Assembly: GCF_023898315.1 (NCBI RefSeq)
Contig: NC_064614.1
Location: 382,849,348-382,913,347, forward strand
From: Schistocerca nitens
Taxonomy: Eukaryota > Arthropoda > Insecta > Orthoptera > Acrididae
Reading direction: 5' to 3'
DNA length: 64,000 nt
This document shows, piece after piece, positions 11,780-22,569 of the stretch. The notes beneath the pieces are model-generated. The model was not told the DNA's origin and did no database searches. It saw only the letters and a program-made list of their open reading frames with translations. Both the position numbers and the translations under genes were made by a program. How positions within the stretch are numbered: the stretch's first letter is position 1; each line of letters opens with the position of its first letter.

Positions 11780-12300
11780 GAGATATATGAACAGAAGAAA
11801 TTACACTGGATGGTACACCGTTGCGTGCTGTGGCCATTCAACGGCGCATATCGTCTGGCGTAGTTGGGGCTTCAGGATACGCTGCATCTTTCAATACTTC
11901 CCACGAAAGAAATCAGGGGGAGTCAAGTCAAGACACCTCGTCAGCCACTGTACTATCCAAATATCATTCAATATTTGCGTTGCAACGCGGGAAGAGTGAG
12001 CTGGGCAGCCATCGTGTTGCGCCACATACAATGTCGCTTACGAGTATCCAATGGTACCTCTCTTAGAAAAGCAGATAGAATGTTCGTATTTCCATTTAAC
12101 ATCCCTGAGATGAAGTAAGGTCCCATCACAATGGGAGTTCCTATTATGCCGCACGATAGGTTTACGCTACACGGTCGTTGTTGCTGTAGCTGACATAACC
12201 AGCTGAGTAGTAATCCATGTTACGTAAATATACATTATCGTCTTTCGCAAATTTTGCTTCATGGGCGAAGAGAATACGTTAAAAACCGTAGTATCGTCTC
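11780..12300 (-). pseudogene. Mariner/IS630-type transposase remnant
   Basis: On the minus strand, pieces of a DDE transposase are readable in broken frames. A HEAKFAKDDNVY-like block near 12270-12230 corresponds to the usual DEA-F region (first Asp replaced), and a LDLTPPDFFRGK block near 11930 corresponds to the usual SPDLTPPDFFLWG motif. No intact frame and no TIRs found. Assignment is by motif resemblance only. Confidence 0.45.
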
Positions 12301-12721
12301 CCAAGCGATGCAGAACGAACTAACAAAATTCTATACGACTTTCTAAATCACGTGCTCCGATTATCTAATGTAGTGACAAATGGTAAGGTGGAATTTATGT
12401 CGATGCAAGTCCGAATGACTCTCCTCTGATTGATCCCACATTCCTTGGCAATACGTCTCATGCCACCATTCCCCATGAAAATGTATCATGTCTAACTTCT
12501 CGTAGTGTAAATGTCTGCATGCACTTAATGTTGAAGCAGATACGACCTGCCGATAGACCGATAGACATCACCGTTCCTGTTTGTTCTCCATTGCAGAAAG
12601 GCTTGACACAACGACATACGCTGGTGTGAGCGTGTTCACAACGCAGTAGCTGATTCCGGCCGATTTTCCTTTCAGTTATAGAATATTTCTCTGACTCTTT
12701 TGCGAGTACGATATTGCAATC

Positions 12722-12920
12722 GCCGGCCGGAGTGGCCGCGTGGTTCTAGGCGCTACAGTCTGGAGCCGAGCGACCGCTACGGTCGCAGGTTCGAATCCTG
12801 CCTCGGGCATGGATGTGTGTGATGTCCTTAGGTTAGTTAGGTTTAATTAGTTCTAAGTTCTAGGCGACTGATGACCTCAGAAGTTAAGTCGCATAGTGCT
12901 CAGAGCCATTTGAACCATTT
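12722..12920 (+). mobile_element. tRNA-derived SINE, abundant type
   Basis: Plus-strand full copy with head GGCCGGAGTGGCC, B box GGTTCGAATCC and tail ending GAGCCATTTGAACCATTT. It is flanked by a perfect 12-bp duplication GATATTGCAATC at 12710-12721 and 12921-12932. Confidence 0.94.
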
Positions 12921-13264
12921 GATATTGCAATCCCTGTGTTATTCCGAATTACAATAAGATGTTCCTTTGGACATGCAAGCGACTTCCAAGTCAAATGTCT
13001 CTTCTGTACGGGAATATACATAATGGATATACGAGTACAGGATGTAGACACATGATTGACGGCAGATGGAAGTTTGGGTAGGGCTGTCAATCGCGCTTGG
13101 ATAGCGAAATGTGTATTCGAGTCCCGGTCCGCCATAAACTGTAATTGTCGTCATTTCATTATACAGCTGATGGTTGTCCTTATTCGCAATCGCGAATACA
13201 TTTCGTTTACTTTTGCGAATAGTTCCACCCCAAAATTTACAAATATTATATCACTGTACTCGTC

Positions 13265-13490
13265 TTTCCAAGCGCTTTCGGGTCCCGTTAAAAAAAATAT
13301 AACATTCTATTTTTTTTTAAATTAGACTTGCTTCAGTGCCTCAATATCTGATCGATATAAGAGTTAAGACTCTTAATCACATTCCAAAGTCCATGAGCCT
13401 TAGTGTACCATCATTTTCCGAAAACCTTGTTTCGAGATCGGGAACCGTTCACGAAATAAAAGGTGTGTTACATCTTACGTGACTCAACCT
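13265..13490 (+). repeat. Dispersed repeat, copy 2
   Basis: Counterpart of 9490-9722 in opposite orientation. It ends near CTCAACCTGTA, which may be a transposon end. Confidence 0.7.
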
Positions 13491-14248
13491 GTATAATTCA
13501 TCTGACAAGACAGTTCCAATAAGATAAGAAAGATTTCTCACCATAATATAAATTTGCTGGAATTTCATGTCAACCGAGTACATTTCGAAGCAGTGTGACC
13601 AACATTTAAGAATGTTTCACAAGTGCTGTCTGTTTTTATTTTTGGTTGCTAAACATAACATTATTTACATTTTTTGCAATGTCTGAACAAAACTTCGCAA
13701 AATAACTGAGGTATCATTGTTCACAGGTAAAACAAGTACTTACACAAGTGAAAACCAAGAACCAACATACTGGTATATTTAAGAATATACACTACCGGTA
13801 GCAAAAAGGCTCTTAGAATACAATTCACGTTTCATATTCGCAAATATGTCTTGTCTATGTCATCTTTAGTTACTTGCAGAGTTGTTCTCTCTCCCTTTCT
13901 CTGTCTTTCCTACAGGTCTGCAAAATATTCACCTCTGTGTCGATATAGATTGCTGTCTACACGTAAATAGTGCTCCATTTCTGGTACTATCAGAGTTACT
14001 TACTCAAGAGGCAGTACTGCATCAAGTGGTACATAAAGGGTGAAGAATAACTGCCGCACTTGGAGGTCAGCATGTAATGCCTCATTCTAATTCAAGACAA
14101 AAGTGTATCTAGCAAAACCTAGTCCCGCAAATAGGGTTACAGAAATGTGATTTAAAAAAACAAGGCTATGGCAACGCTGTAACTGCGTGCAGTGAAGAGT
14201 GGCCAAGAACAGGTAGCATGTACTCTGCACAGAACCGGAGTTGTCCCA
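13491..14248. other. No recognisable gene
   Basis: No domain, repeat or RNA recognised. The sequence is AT-rich with short frames. Confidence 0.6.
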
Positions 14249-14444
14249 TTAAGCCGCGTACACACTGCCACTGGAAACATGTTTCTGTTGGAAACATTGT
14301 TTTCTACGATGTTTCGTAAATGTTTCCGTCTTTGTTTCTGGTCTCTGTTTCCGTCCACACTGGCGGCAAACATTTCTCGTTGTGTGTTCACGCAGTCTAC
14401 AGTGCTCCTTGTGTTATCGTGTTCGTATCGTCTGCTGCTGCGTT

Positions 14445-15082
14445 ATGTCTGGTGTGGAAGAAACAATTATGATATGTGGTGCTGCATTATTAATACTAGA
14501 AGGTTTACACAAACAAAATGAAAGACGCCCTCGTCGTCGGAGGAGAAAAACATTCCGTAGAAGAACTGGTTGAAATAACTTGGTACGTGAGCTGAGTATG
14601 GAAGACAGTTCTGGCTTCCGTAACTTCACTCGGATATCATCTACCGATTTTGAAAATGGTTCAAATGGCTCTGAGCACTATGGGACTTAACTTATGAGGT
14701 CATCAGTCCCCTAGAACTTAGAACTACTTAAACCTAACTAACCTAAGGACATCACACACATCCATGCCCGAGGCACCATTCGAACCTGCGACCGTAGCAG
14801 TCCCGCGGTTCCAGACTGTAGCACCTATAACCGCACGGCCACCGCGGCCGGCGATTTTGTAAATCTGGCAATTGTTGTATCACCATTTGTTTAAAAAAAG
14901 ACACGAATTTCAGGAAAGCGATTTCAGTCAACCACAGGCTTGCAGTTACTCTTCGTTTTCTGGCAACAGGAGACTCATTTCAGAGCCTTGCGTATTTCTT
15001 TCACATTTCGAAGCAAGCAATATCTCAAATAGTACCTGAAGTATGTGGAGCTCTGGTGGAAGTACTGAAGGATTATATAAAA
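14445..15082 (+). pseudogene. Harbinger transposase, N-terminal exon (broken)
   Basis: Starts at ATG 14445 (MSGVEETIMICGAALLILEG), continues through an Arg-rich stretch, then SMEDSSGFRNFTRISSTDFE. It is interrupted by a SINE at 14656-14852 and resumes with KKDTNFRKAISVNHRLAVTL and RFLATGDSFQSLAYFFHISK, the HTH-like region characteristic of HARBI1 family proteins. There are two in-frame stops (TGA after RRRTG; TAA before KKDTNF). The reading frame leaves YIK at 15082, immediately followed by GTAAAT, a plausible splice donor. Cleavage and joining of element DNA is the family role; this copy cannot make the full protein. Confidence 0.82.
14656..14852 (-). mobile_element. tRNA-derived SINE inside Harbinger transposase
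   Basis: Abundant-type SINE in minus orientation, flanked by GATTTTG (14646-14652 and 14853-14859). It splits the transposase coding region after STDFE and so post-dates the Harbinger insertion. Confidence 0.88.
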
Positions 15083-15234
15083 GTAAATGAGAAACATCGT
15101 TAAATAAGCATATTTTCGAAATATTATTATTTCTCGATTACATTACATATCTCATCAAACATAACCTCTTCAATTGTGTTGTCACTGTCTTCATAACTCC
15201 TAAATGTAACAGGGGAATTATTACTTGATGATGA

Positions 15235-15580
15235 TTATGGCCCTGCCACATTGATACCCACTGTCGACTGCTGACTTTCCAAATACGTTACATGCTGTTT
15301 CACTAACACTTCATTAAGCAAACCCATTGTTTTTTCTCTTTCTAACTCTGGCCATTTTCGTAAGACTAATACCACATACTGCCCATATATACTACATTCA
15401 TCGTTCTTGTTATCGTCTTGTTTTTGCAGCACTTTAGTTAATAATTGAGACGCAATCTTGTAGGGTTGCTGCATATCTTTTTTCTGACCCATCCTTCTAA
15501 TTTTTCGTGCTGGGGGACTGGAAGGTCCAGCGGCAACCTCTTCATCTTCAGTTGTGCCCTCTGGCGAAGGTACGAAAACC
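15235..15580 (-). pseudogene. Harbinger MADF protein, terminal exon with BESS motif
   Basis: The minus-strand exon starts after TTTGATTTCAG (acceptor; exon from 15580). It reads an acidic linker PSPEGTTEDEEVAAG, a basic ARKIRRMGQKK, and a BESS-like segment around YGQYVVLVLRKWPELEREK, ending at a stop at 15235-15237. The phase matches the donor at 16586. A MADF domain followed by an acidic linker and BESS motif is the standard layout of such proteins. The exon itself is uninterrupted. It lies entirely inside the predicted intron of the opposite-strand transposase gene. Confidence 0.78.
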
Positions 15581-15664
15581 CTGAAATCAAATTTCTTTCT
15601 TTCATATATCTGCGACTGAAAGAAACTAGCGTGAACAGCATGTTTGTTCTCACAAATTCTTCAG

Positions 15665-16123
15665 TTCCTCCATTGTGTCGGAGCAATTGACGGGAAACAT
15701 ATCGTGCTACAGTACCCTGTTGGTAGTGGAATTGTGCTGCTTGCTGTCGTCGATGCCAGCTATAAACTTTTGTACGCAGATATCGGCTGCCAAGGCAGAA
15801 TATCAGATGGTGGTAAGTTAATTAACAAAAAGAAGCTTAACATGCCACAAGCTGAATGCTTACCAGGTGGCACAAAGGCCCTACCATATGTTTTTGAAGC
15901 AGACGATGATTTTCCCTTACAGGAAAACGTTATGAAACCCTATTCAGGAAAACATGTTGAAGAGAGAGTTTTTTATTACAGACTTTCTAGGGCCAGAATG
16001 GTTGTTGAGAACACTTTCGGCATTATGGCTTCAGTTTTTCGTGTGTTTAGAAAACCTATGTTGCTACAACCGGAGAAGGCAAACACTGTCACACTTACAG
16101 CTGTATGTCTCCACAATTTTTAA
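15665..16123 (+). pseudogene. Harbinger transposase, catalytic exon
   Basis: An open frame carries the DDE nuclease core. It begins FLHCVGAIDGKH (first Asp, 15689-15691), then YADIGCQGRISDGG (second Asp), and ends with SRARMVVENTFGIMASVFRV (Glu in VEN) and CLHNF. Upstream TTCTTCAG at 15657-15664 is a plausible acceptor in phase with the donor at 15083. The family normally has about 20-25 more residues (a W-N-F-P-H-C segment) before the first Asp, and I cannot find them, so either a small exon is missing or a deletion occurred. The intron would contain the last exon of the MADF gene on the other strand. Confidence 0.85.
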
Positions 16124-16399
16124 GGCGAAATGCTGAGGCAAGGAAACAGTACACCCCACATGGAAGCTTCGATTCCTACGATTTATAAACAGGTGAGATG
16201 ATTCCAGGCACATGGAGACGAGATGACACTGCATCAGTTCTCATTGCAGCACAGAATATACCAAGGAAAGCTGCTTCCACGAATAAACAAATTAGAGACG
16301 AGTTTGCTAACTATTTTTTAAGCCCACAAGGAAGTGTACCGTGGCAAAACAATTATGGGTGAATGTAACTATACCATAAAATACAAATAAAGAAAAAAA

Positions 16400-16566
16400 A
16401 TGGTTCAAATGGCTCTGAGCACTATGGGACTTAACTTCTGAGGTCATCAGTCCCCTAGAACTTAGAGCTACTTAAGCCTAACTAACCTAAGGACATCACA
16501 CACATCCATGCCCGAGGCAGGATTCGAACCTGCGACCGTAGCGGTCGCGCGGTTCCAGACTGTAAA
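16400..16566 (-). mobile_element. tRNA-derived SINE, 5'-truncated copy
   Basis: Abundant-type SINE in minus orientation, ending within the head (about GGTTCCAGACTGT), so it lacks the first head bases. It lies in the MADF intron and forms an inverted pair with the copy at 16650. Confidence 0.85.
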
Positions 16567-16586
16567 GACAAGCATAATTTTCGTAC

Positions 16587-17129
16587 CTCGTTTCCACAGT
16601 ATCTCTTCTCTCCTTCTGCTCATGAACATCGTCCAAGAATTGCGGCATCGCCGGCCGTGGTGGCCGAGCGGTTCTAGGCGCTCAGTCCAGAACCGCGCGA
16701 CTGCTACGGTCGCAGGTTCGAATCCTGCCTCGGGCATGGATGTGTGTGATGTCCTTAGGTTAGTTAGGTTTAAGTAGTTCTAAGTTCTAGGGGACTGATG
16801 ACCACAGATGTTAAGTCCCATAGTGCTCAGAGCCATTTGAATTGCGGCATCCAATAGCCGAACCAGTTGGAATCATATGCAGTGTATGCACCACTACCAG
16901 ATGGTCTGCTGGAAATAATTTTTCTTTTCTCAGGTCTGTAAGCAACCACGAGCGATCGTATCTTTTTCTCTACACTTCCCTTGTCCGTGCCAGAAGCTCC
17001 TGCAATTTTTGAAATTGCATCGTGTTTTTTAACAGTGTTTTTATATTCCTTGCTCCTTACGTTCCATAAGCAATCCTACCCCTGGTACATGGCAATTAAA
17101 TCAACAATTTGTTGCCTTGACCACTCCAT
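16587..17129 (-). pseudogene. Harbinger MADF protein, exon 1 (interrupted by a SINE)
   Basis: On the minus strand ATG at 17129 opens MEWSRQQIVDLIAMYQ, followed by one in-frame TAG, then DCLWNVRSKEYKNTVKKHDA and GTDKGSVEKKIRSLVVAYR, a MADF (Myb/SANT-like) DNA-binding domain. Beyond the SINE at 16650-16839 it continues FLDDVHEQKERRDTVETR to a GTACGA donor at 16586. Joining to the exon at 15580 keeps the frame. In Harbinger elements this accessory protein binds the ends and brings the transposase to the nucleus. One nonsense codon and the SINE inactivate it. Confidence 0.8.
16650..16839 (+). mobile_element. tRNA-derived SINE inside the MADF exon
   Basis: Full copy with a perfect 12-bp duplication AATTGCGGCATC at 16638-16649 and 16840-16851. 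Removing it restores the MADF frame, so it inserted after the Harbinger element. Confidence 0.94.
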
Positions 17130-17605
17130 TATTTTAGAAAAATAAAGCGAAATCGACACAACACCACTTAACAGTTGATGACACATACACACACACACAC
17201 GCTAGCGCCGTGCAGCGGTGATAAGTGGTAGCGACCCTGAAACATTGTTTCCTTTGATCAGTACAGACACTGCTACGGATAGATGTTTCTGTGTTTCGAA
17301 ACATGTTTCCAAATGGTGTCCACATCAAGCAGTCGGAAACATGTTTTGAAAATATGTTTCAGGCTCAGTGTGTACGCGGCTTTAGACGAGGCAATGCTGT
17401 GGGCAATGATATGCAGACTCGGCGATGTTTAAGTCGCTTTCGCGCCAAATATACATATTTCTTTTCAGTTAAAGCATCAAACTGTATTGAATTTACACCA
17501 CCACAGTAAGGTATCACGTGTTTTTCTTTCTGTTGCTGTTACCTTTATTTAAACATTAGGCATAACATGAACTTCTTACAGACATAAACGACCACTTTGT
17601 TTCAT

Positions 17606-17805
17606 CGGCGGCCGCTGTGGGCCAGCGGTTCCTGACGCTTCCGTCCGGAACATCGCTGCTGCTACGGTCGCAGGTTCGAATCCTGCCTCTGGCATGGATG
17701 TGTGTGATGTCCTTAGGTTAGTTAGGTTTAATTAGTTCTAAGTTCTAGGGGACTGATGACCTCATGTGTTAAGTCCCATAGTGCTTAGAGCCATTTGAAC
17801 CATTT
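17606..17805 (+). mobile_element. tRNA-derived SINE, abundant type
   Basis: Plus-strand copy flanked by TTTGTTTCAT at 17596-17605 and 17806-17815. The head is slightly diverged (GGCGGCCGCTGTGGGCC). Confidence 0.92.
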
Positions 17806-17889
17806 TTTGTTTCATATGACACAAATAAAGCCAACAGGAAATAATAGTGCATGCATCAACATCGTCTGCATTCAATGAGGTACAAAAAA

Positions 17890-19250
17890 CACAATAGGTC
17901 GGGGGCTAGACTAAATTGCACATTATGATGAGCACAATAACTCCATTCTGTATGTTTGACATCCAGACCTATGTCTACAGAACCGGTACGTACACGTACG
18001 CTTTAGAGGTGTCAAAGCGACCACCTTGTATTTGCAAACGCTTTGCCACTCTCAGGATCATACTTTGCTGGACCCTGTGCAACACACTTACGTCCACGGT
18101 TGCCAAAGCGACTTGCTCGCTAGCTATTAGATCGTGTACATACATGGGTGAAATACTATGAACTTGTGTCTTTAAGTGTCACCACAAATACAAATCTAGT
18201 GGATTAAGGTCATGGGAACGTGGAGACAGAGAACACTGGACCTCAACAACGAATCCATTTTTCAGTCATCACTTCATTTAAATAGTTACCCGCATTCATT
18301 CCAAAGTCTTGCGGTGCACCATCATGCTGAAACCATAGCTGTCGCCGAATACCAAGTGGAGTGTTTTATAATGCGTCAGGCAAAGTACTGCGAAGAAACG
18401 TACTACACAGGAGCGCATTCAAATCGTCCGGCAATAGGTAAGGGCCCAAAAACACTCTTTCCTTAGCCGAGCGGCCTACGGCGCTGCAATCATGGACTGT
18501 GCGGCTGGTCCCGGCGGAGGTTCCAGTCCTCCCTCGGGCATGGGTGTGTGTGTTTGTCCTTAGGATAATTTAGGTTAAGTAGTGTGTAAGCTTAGGGACT
18601 GATGACCTTAGCAGTTATGTCCCATAAGATTTCACACAAATTTGAACATTTGAACACTCTTTCCGCGATTCCAATTCACAGGCCTACGCCAAAGCGAGGC
18701 TTAAAGCCGCGTTCACGGATGACATGTGGATTATCTTCCGACAAATAATGGCTGTTGTGGAGGTTAAGAATACCTTGACAAGTGAAGCTAGATTCGTCAC
18801 TCCATGTCATGTTATTTATAAAATATTCACTGACTTCTGCTTGGTGCAAAATCCATTCACAGAACCGTACACGTCGAATGGGGTGTTATGGCTGCTGGTG
18901 TTGACTTACCGTGTAGTGGTATGGATGTAGTTTTTATGGTGCAACCGTTCGACAACCAGACTTTAAGATATCTAGAACTGCCTTGCAGTATCACGGGTAC
19001 TTGGTCGAGGGTACTGGTGAACGGTTTCAAAAATCGCCTCCTCTGTTTGTGGAGTACGTGTAGTCCTTGGAGGACCTCTGGATTACCGGTTTCTCGAAGA
19101 TATTGCTCCAGACGATGAAAAACATTCTTACCGGGATGGCGTCTTTGGTTGTACTGTGCAGCATACGCACGAGCAGCAGCAGCTTGGTTATCGGATACAC
19201 CCAGTACCAAAAGCGTATTGACGCACTCGTCGTTGGTGTACTCAATCGGG
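17890..19250 (-). pseudogene. Mariner-type (DUF4817) transposase remnant, split by a SINE
   Basis: The N-terminal HTH is readable at about 19210-19080: VLGVSDNQAAAARAYAAQYN and then VFHRLEQYLRETG. Further down the minus strand come WSDESSF-like and DNPHVIRERGF-like blocks (first Asp region, about 18770-18680) and WFQHDGAPQDFGMNAGNYLN near 18350-18285 (second Asp present). The PRSPDL motif is degraded. Several stops and frame changes are present, and a second-type SINE at 18463-18652 splits it. These motifs belong to the insect mariner/IS630 group with a DUF4817 N-terminus. TIRs not located. Confidence 0.72.
18463..18652 (+). mobile_element. tRNA-derived SINE, second type
   Basis: Head GAGCGGCCTACGGCGC, tail with GATAATTTAGGTTAAG, ending TTTGAACATTTG. 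It is flanked by AACACTCTTTCC at 18451-18462 and 18653-18664. Same type as 5301-5445. Confidence 0.92.
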
Positions 19251-19329
19251 AAGCTGCCCTACGTGAACTTGATAGGTCAAATTATGGTTATGCAATGCAC
19301 GGTTAGTACACACACGCATGCAAGTTAAT

Positions 19330-20430
19330 GAATCAGACTGTCAAGTGATAGGCTATTGTTATATGGCAAAATGATGTCCTTCTTATAAACGACGAGAACT
19401 AGGGAACGAATGTTAAAAACTAAAAAACGAACCTAACGAGGATTCAGAACCATAGCTCCATGGAGGATGTAGGTTTGGTGTTCCAGCAGTAAACTCAGTG
19501 AGATACGACGGCTGGTACGGTAGTGTCGCGTGATACACCTTCCTCTGTACATTCCGATGTGCTGTATACACGGTGTTGTCAGCTCCTCGATTCCACTCTT
19601 GTGTTTACAGAATGCACCCGATTTAATTTTGCAAGATAAACGTTTGGTTTGAAAGTGGATAAAGAACCGCATGCTGACCTCAAAGTGCGGCATCTTTTTT
19701 TCAGCCTGCATACTGCGTAGCCAAAAGATTCTGCACTCCTCTCTTACCACCCTGTGCCTCTCGTCAAGCGTCACGTCCATTCGTTTCTAAATGCAGTCAC
19801 AGTGCGTCGACACATAATGAAACTTAACTGACGGAGAGAACTGCGTTGTTTGGAAAGAGTCAGAACCGTAGGGTCGAGGGAGAAGGTTCACAGGAGCTTC
19901 ATGAGTTCAGGCCCTCTGGTAGGGATTTCACTGTAATGTTGAAATGACGAAGTCAAAAACATAGTGTAAGATTAATCATTTATTGAAGCAGTCGTCAACA
20001 GCTGTTCAATATTTTCTGGAATGCATGACACACAGTTGTCTATCGGGTGACTTAGAAACTTTCAGGGCTCCTGAAGAAGGGTAAATGTATCAATATGAAA
20101 GAAGGGACTGAAGTCCTCAAACAGCCGAGTCGGAAGGTATAAGCGAAAATCTCAAGCTCCGCCTCAGCCTCTCACAGCACTCCAACTAGGGGCCCTAACT
20201 TCCGAACCCTGATAATGACACATAGATTCCCGCTGAATACTCACCAGCGCCCTCCGCTAATTTCCACTGTTGGTGAAGTGATAGTGGCGCACGTAACTAG
20301 ATGCCACAGAGACTGAAAAGCCTAAGTCAATGGAGCAGCAATAATTAATTCCAATTACCTGCACAAGTTTCACAAGCTGCTGCATTTACAACAGTTGTTC
20401 ACAATGGGGTCCCTCAGCTTCAGTGTAGGC
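19330..20430. other. No recognisable gene
   Basis: A minus-strand 115-codon frame at 19433-19780 has no familiar motif. Nothing else is supportable. Confidence 0.5.
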
Positions 20431-20439
20431 ATGGAATAG

Positions 20440-20600
20440 CCACACCTCTTGCCAGGTCCTCTTCAGTTTGACCAGGCGCCTCGTACACAAGACTTTTCAC
20501 ATGGTCCCACAAGAAAAAATAAAGGGGAGTGATATCAAATGAACGTTCTGGCCGCGGAACAGGACCTCTTTTTACCCACTACCTGTTTCAGACATTCCCT
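20440..20600 (-). pseudogene. Mariner/IS630-type transposase fragment
   Basis: The minus strand reads PERSFDITPLYFFLWDHVKS and then LVYEAPGQTEEDLARGV, the C-terminal PRSPDLTPLDFFLWGHVK-type motif of this group (the third catalytic Asp region; Asp kept). Flanking sequence is too decayed to extend. Confidence 0.6.
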
Positions 20601-20894
20601 GCAGTGTATGATCCAGGTATTCAGGAATCCTCAGTCAAAAGCAAGGTGGGGCTCCTTAATGTAAGAACCACAAGCGTGGACGAATAACAAGTGCTAGTTT
20701 GGATTGCCTACCATACAATCTCAGCAACGGCGGTACTAGTGCATGGATTCCACTGTCAGACGGATCAGAATGATTTTCGCTTATGACTTTCGACTCAATC
20801 CTTCTCGAGCCGGGTGCCGTACCTCAGATTAATGCATTTACCCTTCTCCAACATCGCTGGAAGTCTGTAACATTATCACGGCGTCACCCTGTAT

Positions 20895-21007
20895 ATGTCC
20901 TTCACTATCGCTATTGGTTTCGGTTAATAGCCGTCATCTTAGTATAAAAGTTTATCCTGTGACGACGGTTGTTATTCGAAACCCATAGTGATAGTAAAGG
21001 ACATATA
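20895..21007. repeat. Imperfect hairpin, about 55-bp arms
   Basis: TATGTCCTTCACTATCGCTA at 20895 is matched by the complement of the segment ending at about 21007 (TAGTGATAGTAAAGGACATA), with roughly 80% pairing through GGTTTCG, CCGTC and ATAAA to a very short loop. It resembles a MITE or the end of a foldback. No coding. Confidence 0.8.
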
Positions 21008-21249
21008 GACAGCTGCGATTGATGCATTTGATAAATTACGTATTGTACTATCCACTGATCAGACATCTTTGTCACCTGTTGCAGAAGACTGTCGTTAAAG
21101 TACCAGAATACAGATCAATGACAGAAAGATGAAGCCTGATGGAACAAGGCTCGGTTTTCGTGCTCGTGCTATTGCACTGAGGCAATGATGAATGCGCGCG
21201 TCATTTATTGATCTCTGGAGCAGTGGAAGATGGTTTTGCCTATTGATAA

Positions 21250-21410
21250 AAATGGTTCTGAGCACAATGGGACTTAACTTCCGAGGTCATCAGTCCCCTA
21301 GAACTTAGAACTACTTAAAGCTAACTAACCTAAGGACATCACACACATTCATGCCCGAGGCATGATTCGAACCTGCGACCGAAACAGTCGCGCGGTTCCG
21401 GACTGAAGCG
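21250..21410 (-). mobile_element. tRNA-derived SINE, head-truncated
   Basis: Minus-strand abundant-type copy lacking the first head bases, flanked by CCTATTGATAA at 21239-21249 and 21411-21421. Confidence 0.9.
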
Positions 21411-21421
21411 CCTATTGATAA

Positions 21422-22344
21422 GTTATTTTTCATGATGCGCACACAGATAGCATGTCGGGGTCTAGTGGATGCATGTACCGAAAGATGTCGGCGCCAGCGA
21501 CTGCATCAGCGTCAGCGACTGAGCTGTTTTTCCTCATTTGTGTCCCGACTATTAACGTTGGTCGATGGTCAAGGTAAAGCAGGTGTTAATAAAAAATTTT
21601 AGAGTATAGCAAGTTTCCTCCACTACGGCAACAGTTTCATATCAGACCTTTCTTGTATGTGCATTGTGATGTTCGTGACCACAATATAAGTTTCAGAGTC
21701 AATTATGTTCGTCTAGCGACGTATCCTGTAGGCCAGTGTTTCTGGCCTTACAATGAACGTCTGCTTACCAAGTTCCGTTTTCAACGTATGGAAACTGAAA
21801 CTGGCCTAGGAAGAACAGTATAAGGCTGACATCTTTTAATCCGTCATGAATGTCGGTGTAATACAATAACCAGAAATTTGTTTCGAGAATTTCAGGCGAG
21901 AAAGGTGCTTGTAAGAGCCCCGGTATGCAAGTTTACCAATCCTGGCTTAACTTCTTTCCAGTTATTTCAGTCAAGCATCAAGGTTAATCCTTTCTGCGAA
22001 ATTCAGAATGATGAGGAAGTTATTAAATCATTTGCTGCTTTTCTGACGATCTTCGAAACACGAAAAAGCACTTACTACAAAACCGTTTAGAATTGGAGTT
22101 ATCCCTCATAGCAAGTACTCTTCATTTATTGTTTTTTGAAGATGCTCATTACTGAATAATAAAAAGCCCTTTTTATTTTTATCTGAGACGCGTGTTTTTG
22201 AAATTTGGTGTTCCGTCTGTGATTTGCTCCTAATCCCTGTGTAACATATCATTTCTGAGCCACGCCTTTATGCTCGTTTCTGTGGCTGTTGTATAAGCCA
22301 GGGAAAGAAGTTTTCCCCATTCTGGAGGTAACTGTCTAGTCTTT
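21422..22344. other. No recognisable gene
   Basis: A 70-codon + frame at 21878-22090 matches nothing I know. No repeat family recognised. Confidence 0.5.
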
Positions 22345-22356
22345 CCCTGATTTCTA

Positions 22357-22558
22357 GCCGGCAGGAGTGGCCGAACGATTCTAGGCGCTTCAGTCTGGAA
22401 CCGCGCGATCGCTACGGTAGCAGGTTCGAATCCTGCCTCGGGCATTGATGGGTGTGGTGTCCTTAGGTTAGTTAAGTTCAAGTAGTTCTAAGTTCTAGGG
22501 GAGTGATGACCTCAGAAGTTAAGTCCCATAGTGCTCAGAACCATTTGAACCATTTGAA
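22357..22558 (+). mobile_element. tRNA-derived SINE, abundant type
   Basis: Plus copy starting GCCGGCAGGAGTGGCC, flanked by CCTGATTTCTA (left, about 22346-22356) and CCTGATTCCTA (right, 22559-22569); one mismatch in the duplication. Confidence 0.9.
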
Positions 22559-22569
22559 CCTGATTCCTA

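Larger units (their letters stand above)
14252..17381. mobile_element. PIF/Harbinger DNA transposon, 3.1 kb, with both TIRs and TTA duplications
   Basis: The left end AGCCGCGTACACACTG at 14252 is matched by the complement of the right end, CAGTGTGTACGCGGCT, at 17381. The 3-bp TTA at 14249-14251 and 17382-17384 is the TWA duplication typical of this superfamily. TIRs are followed on both sides by repeated GGAAACATGTTTC-like blocks, probably sub-terminal transposase sites. Inside are a HARBI1-like transposase gene (+) and a MADF-BESS protein gene (-), the usual two-gene content. Three SINE insertions and several nonsense codons make this copy inactive. Confidence 0.92.

Noticed and set aside
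12722..12815. Functional tRNA gene (class II) at SINE heads
   Set aside because: The same head recurs in about a dozen copies with one common tail and target duplications, so these are SINEs.
17189..17201. CRISPR-like or regulatory repeat
   Set aside because: Simple (CA)n tract only. No spaced direct repeats are present anywhere in the window.
19433..19780. Possible minus-strand gene (115 codons)
   Set aside because: No recognisable domain and not linked to the nearby transposase frame.
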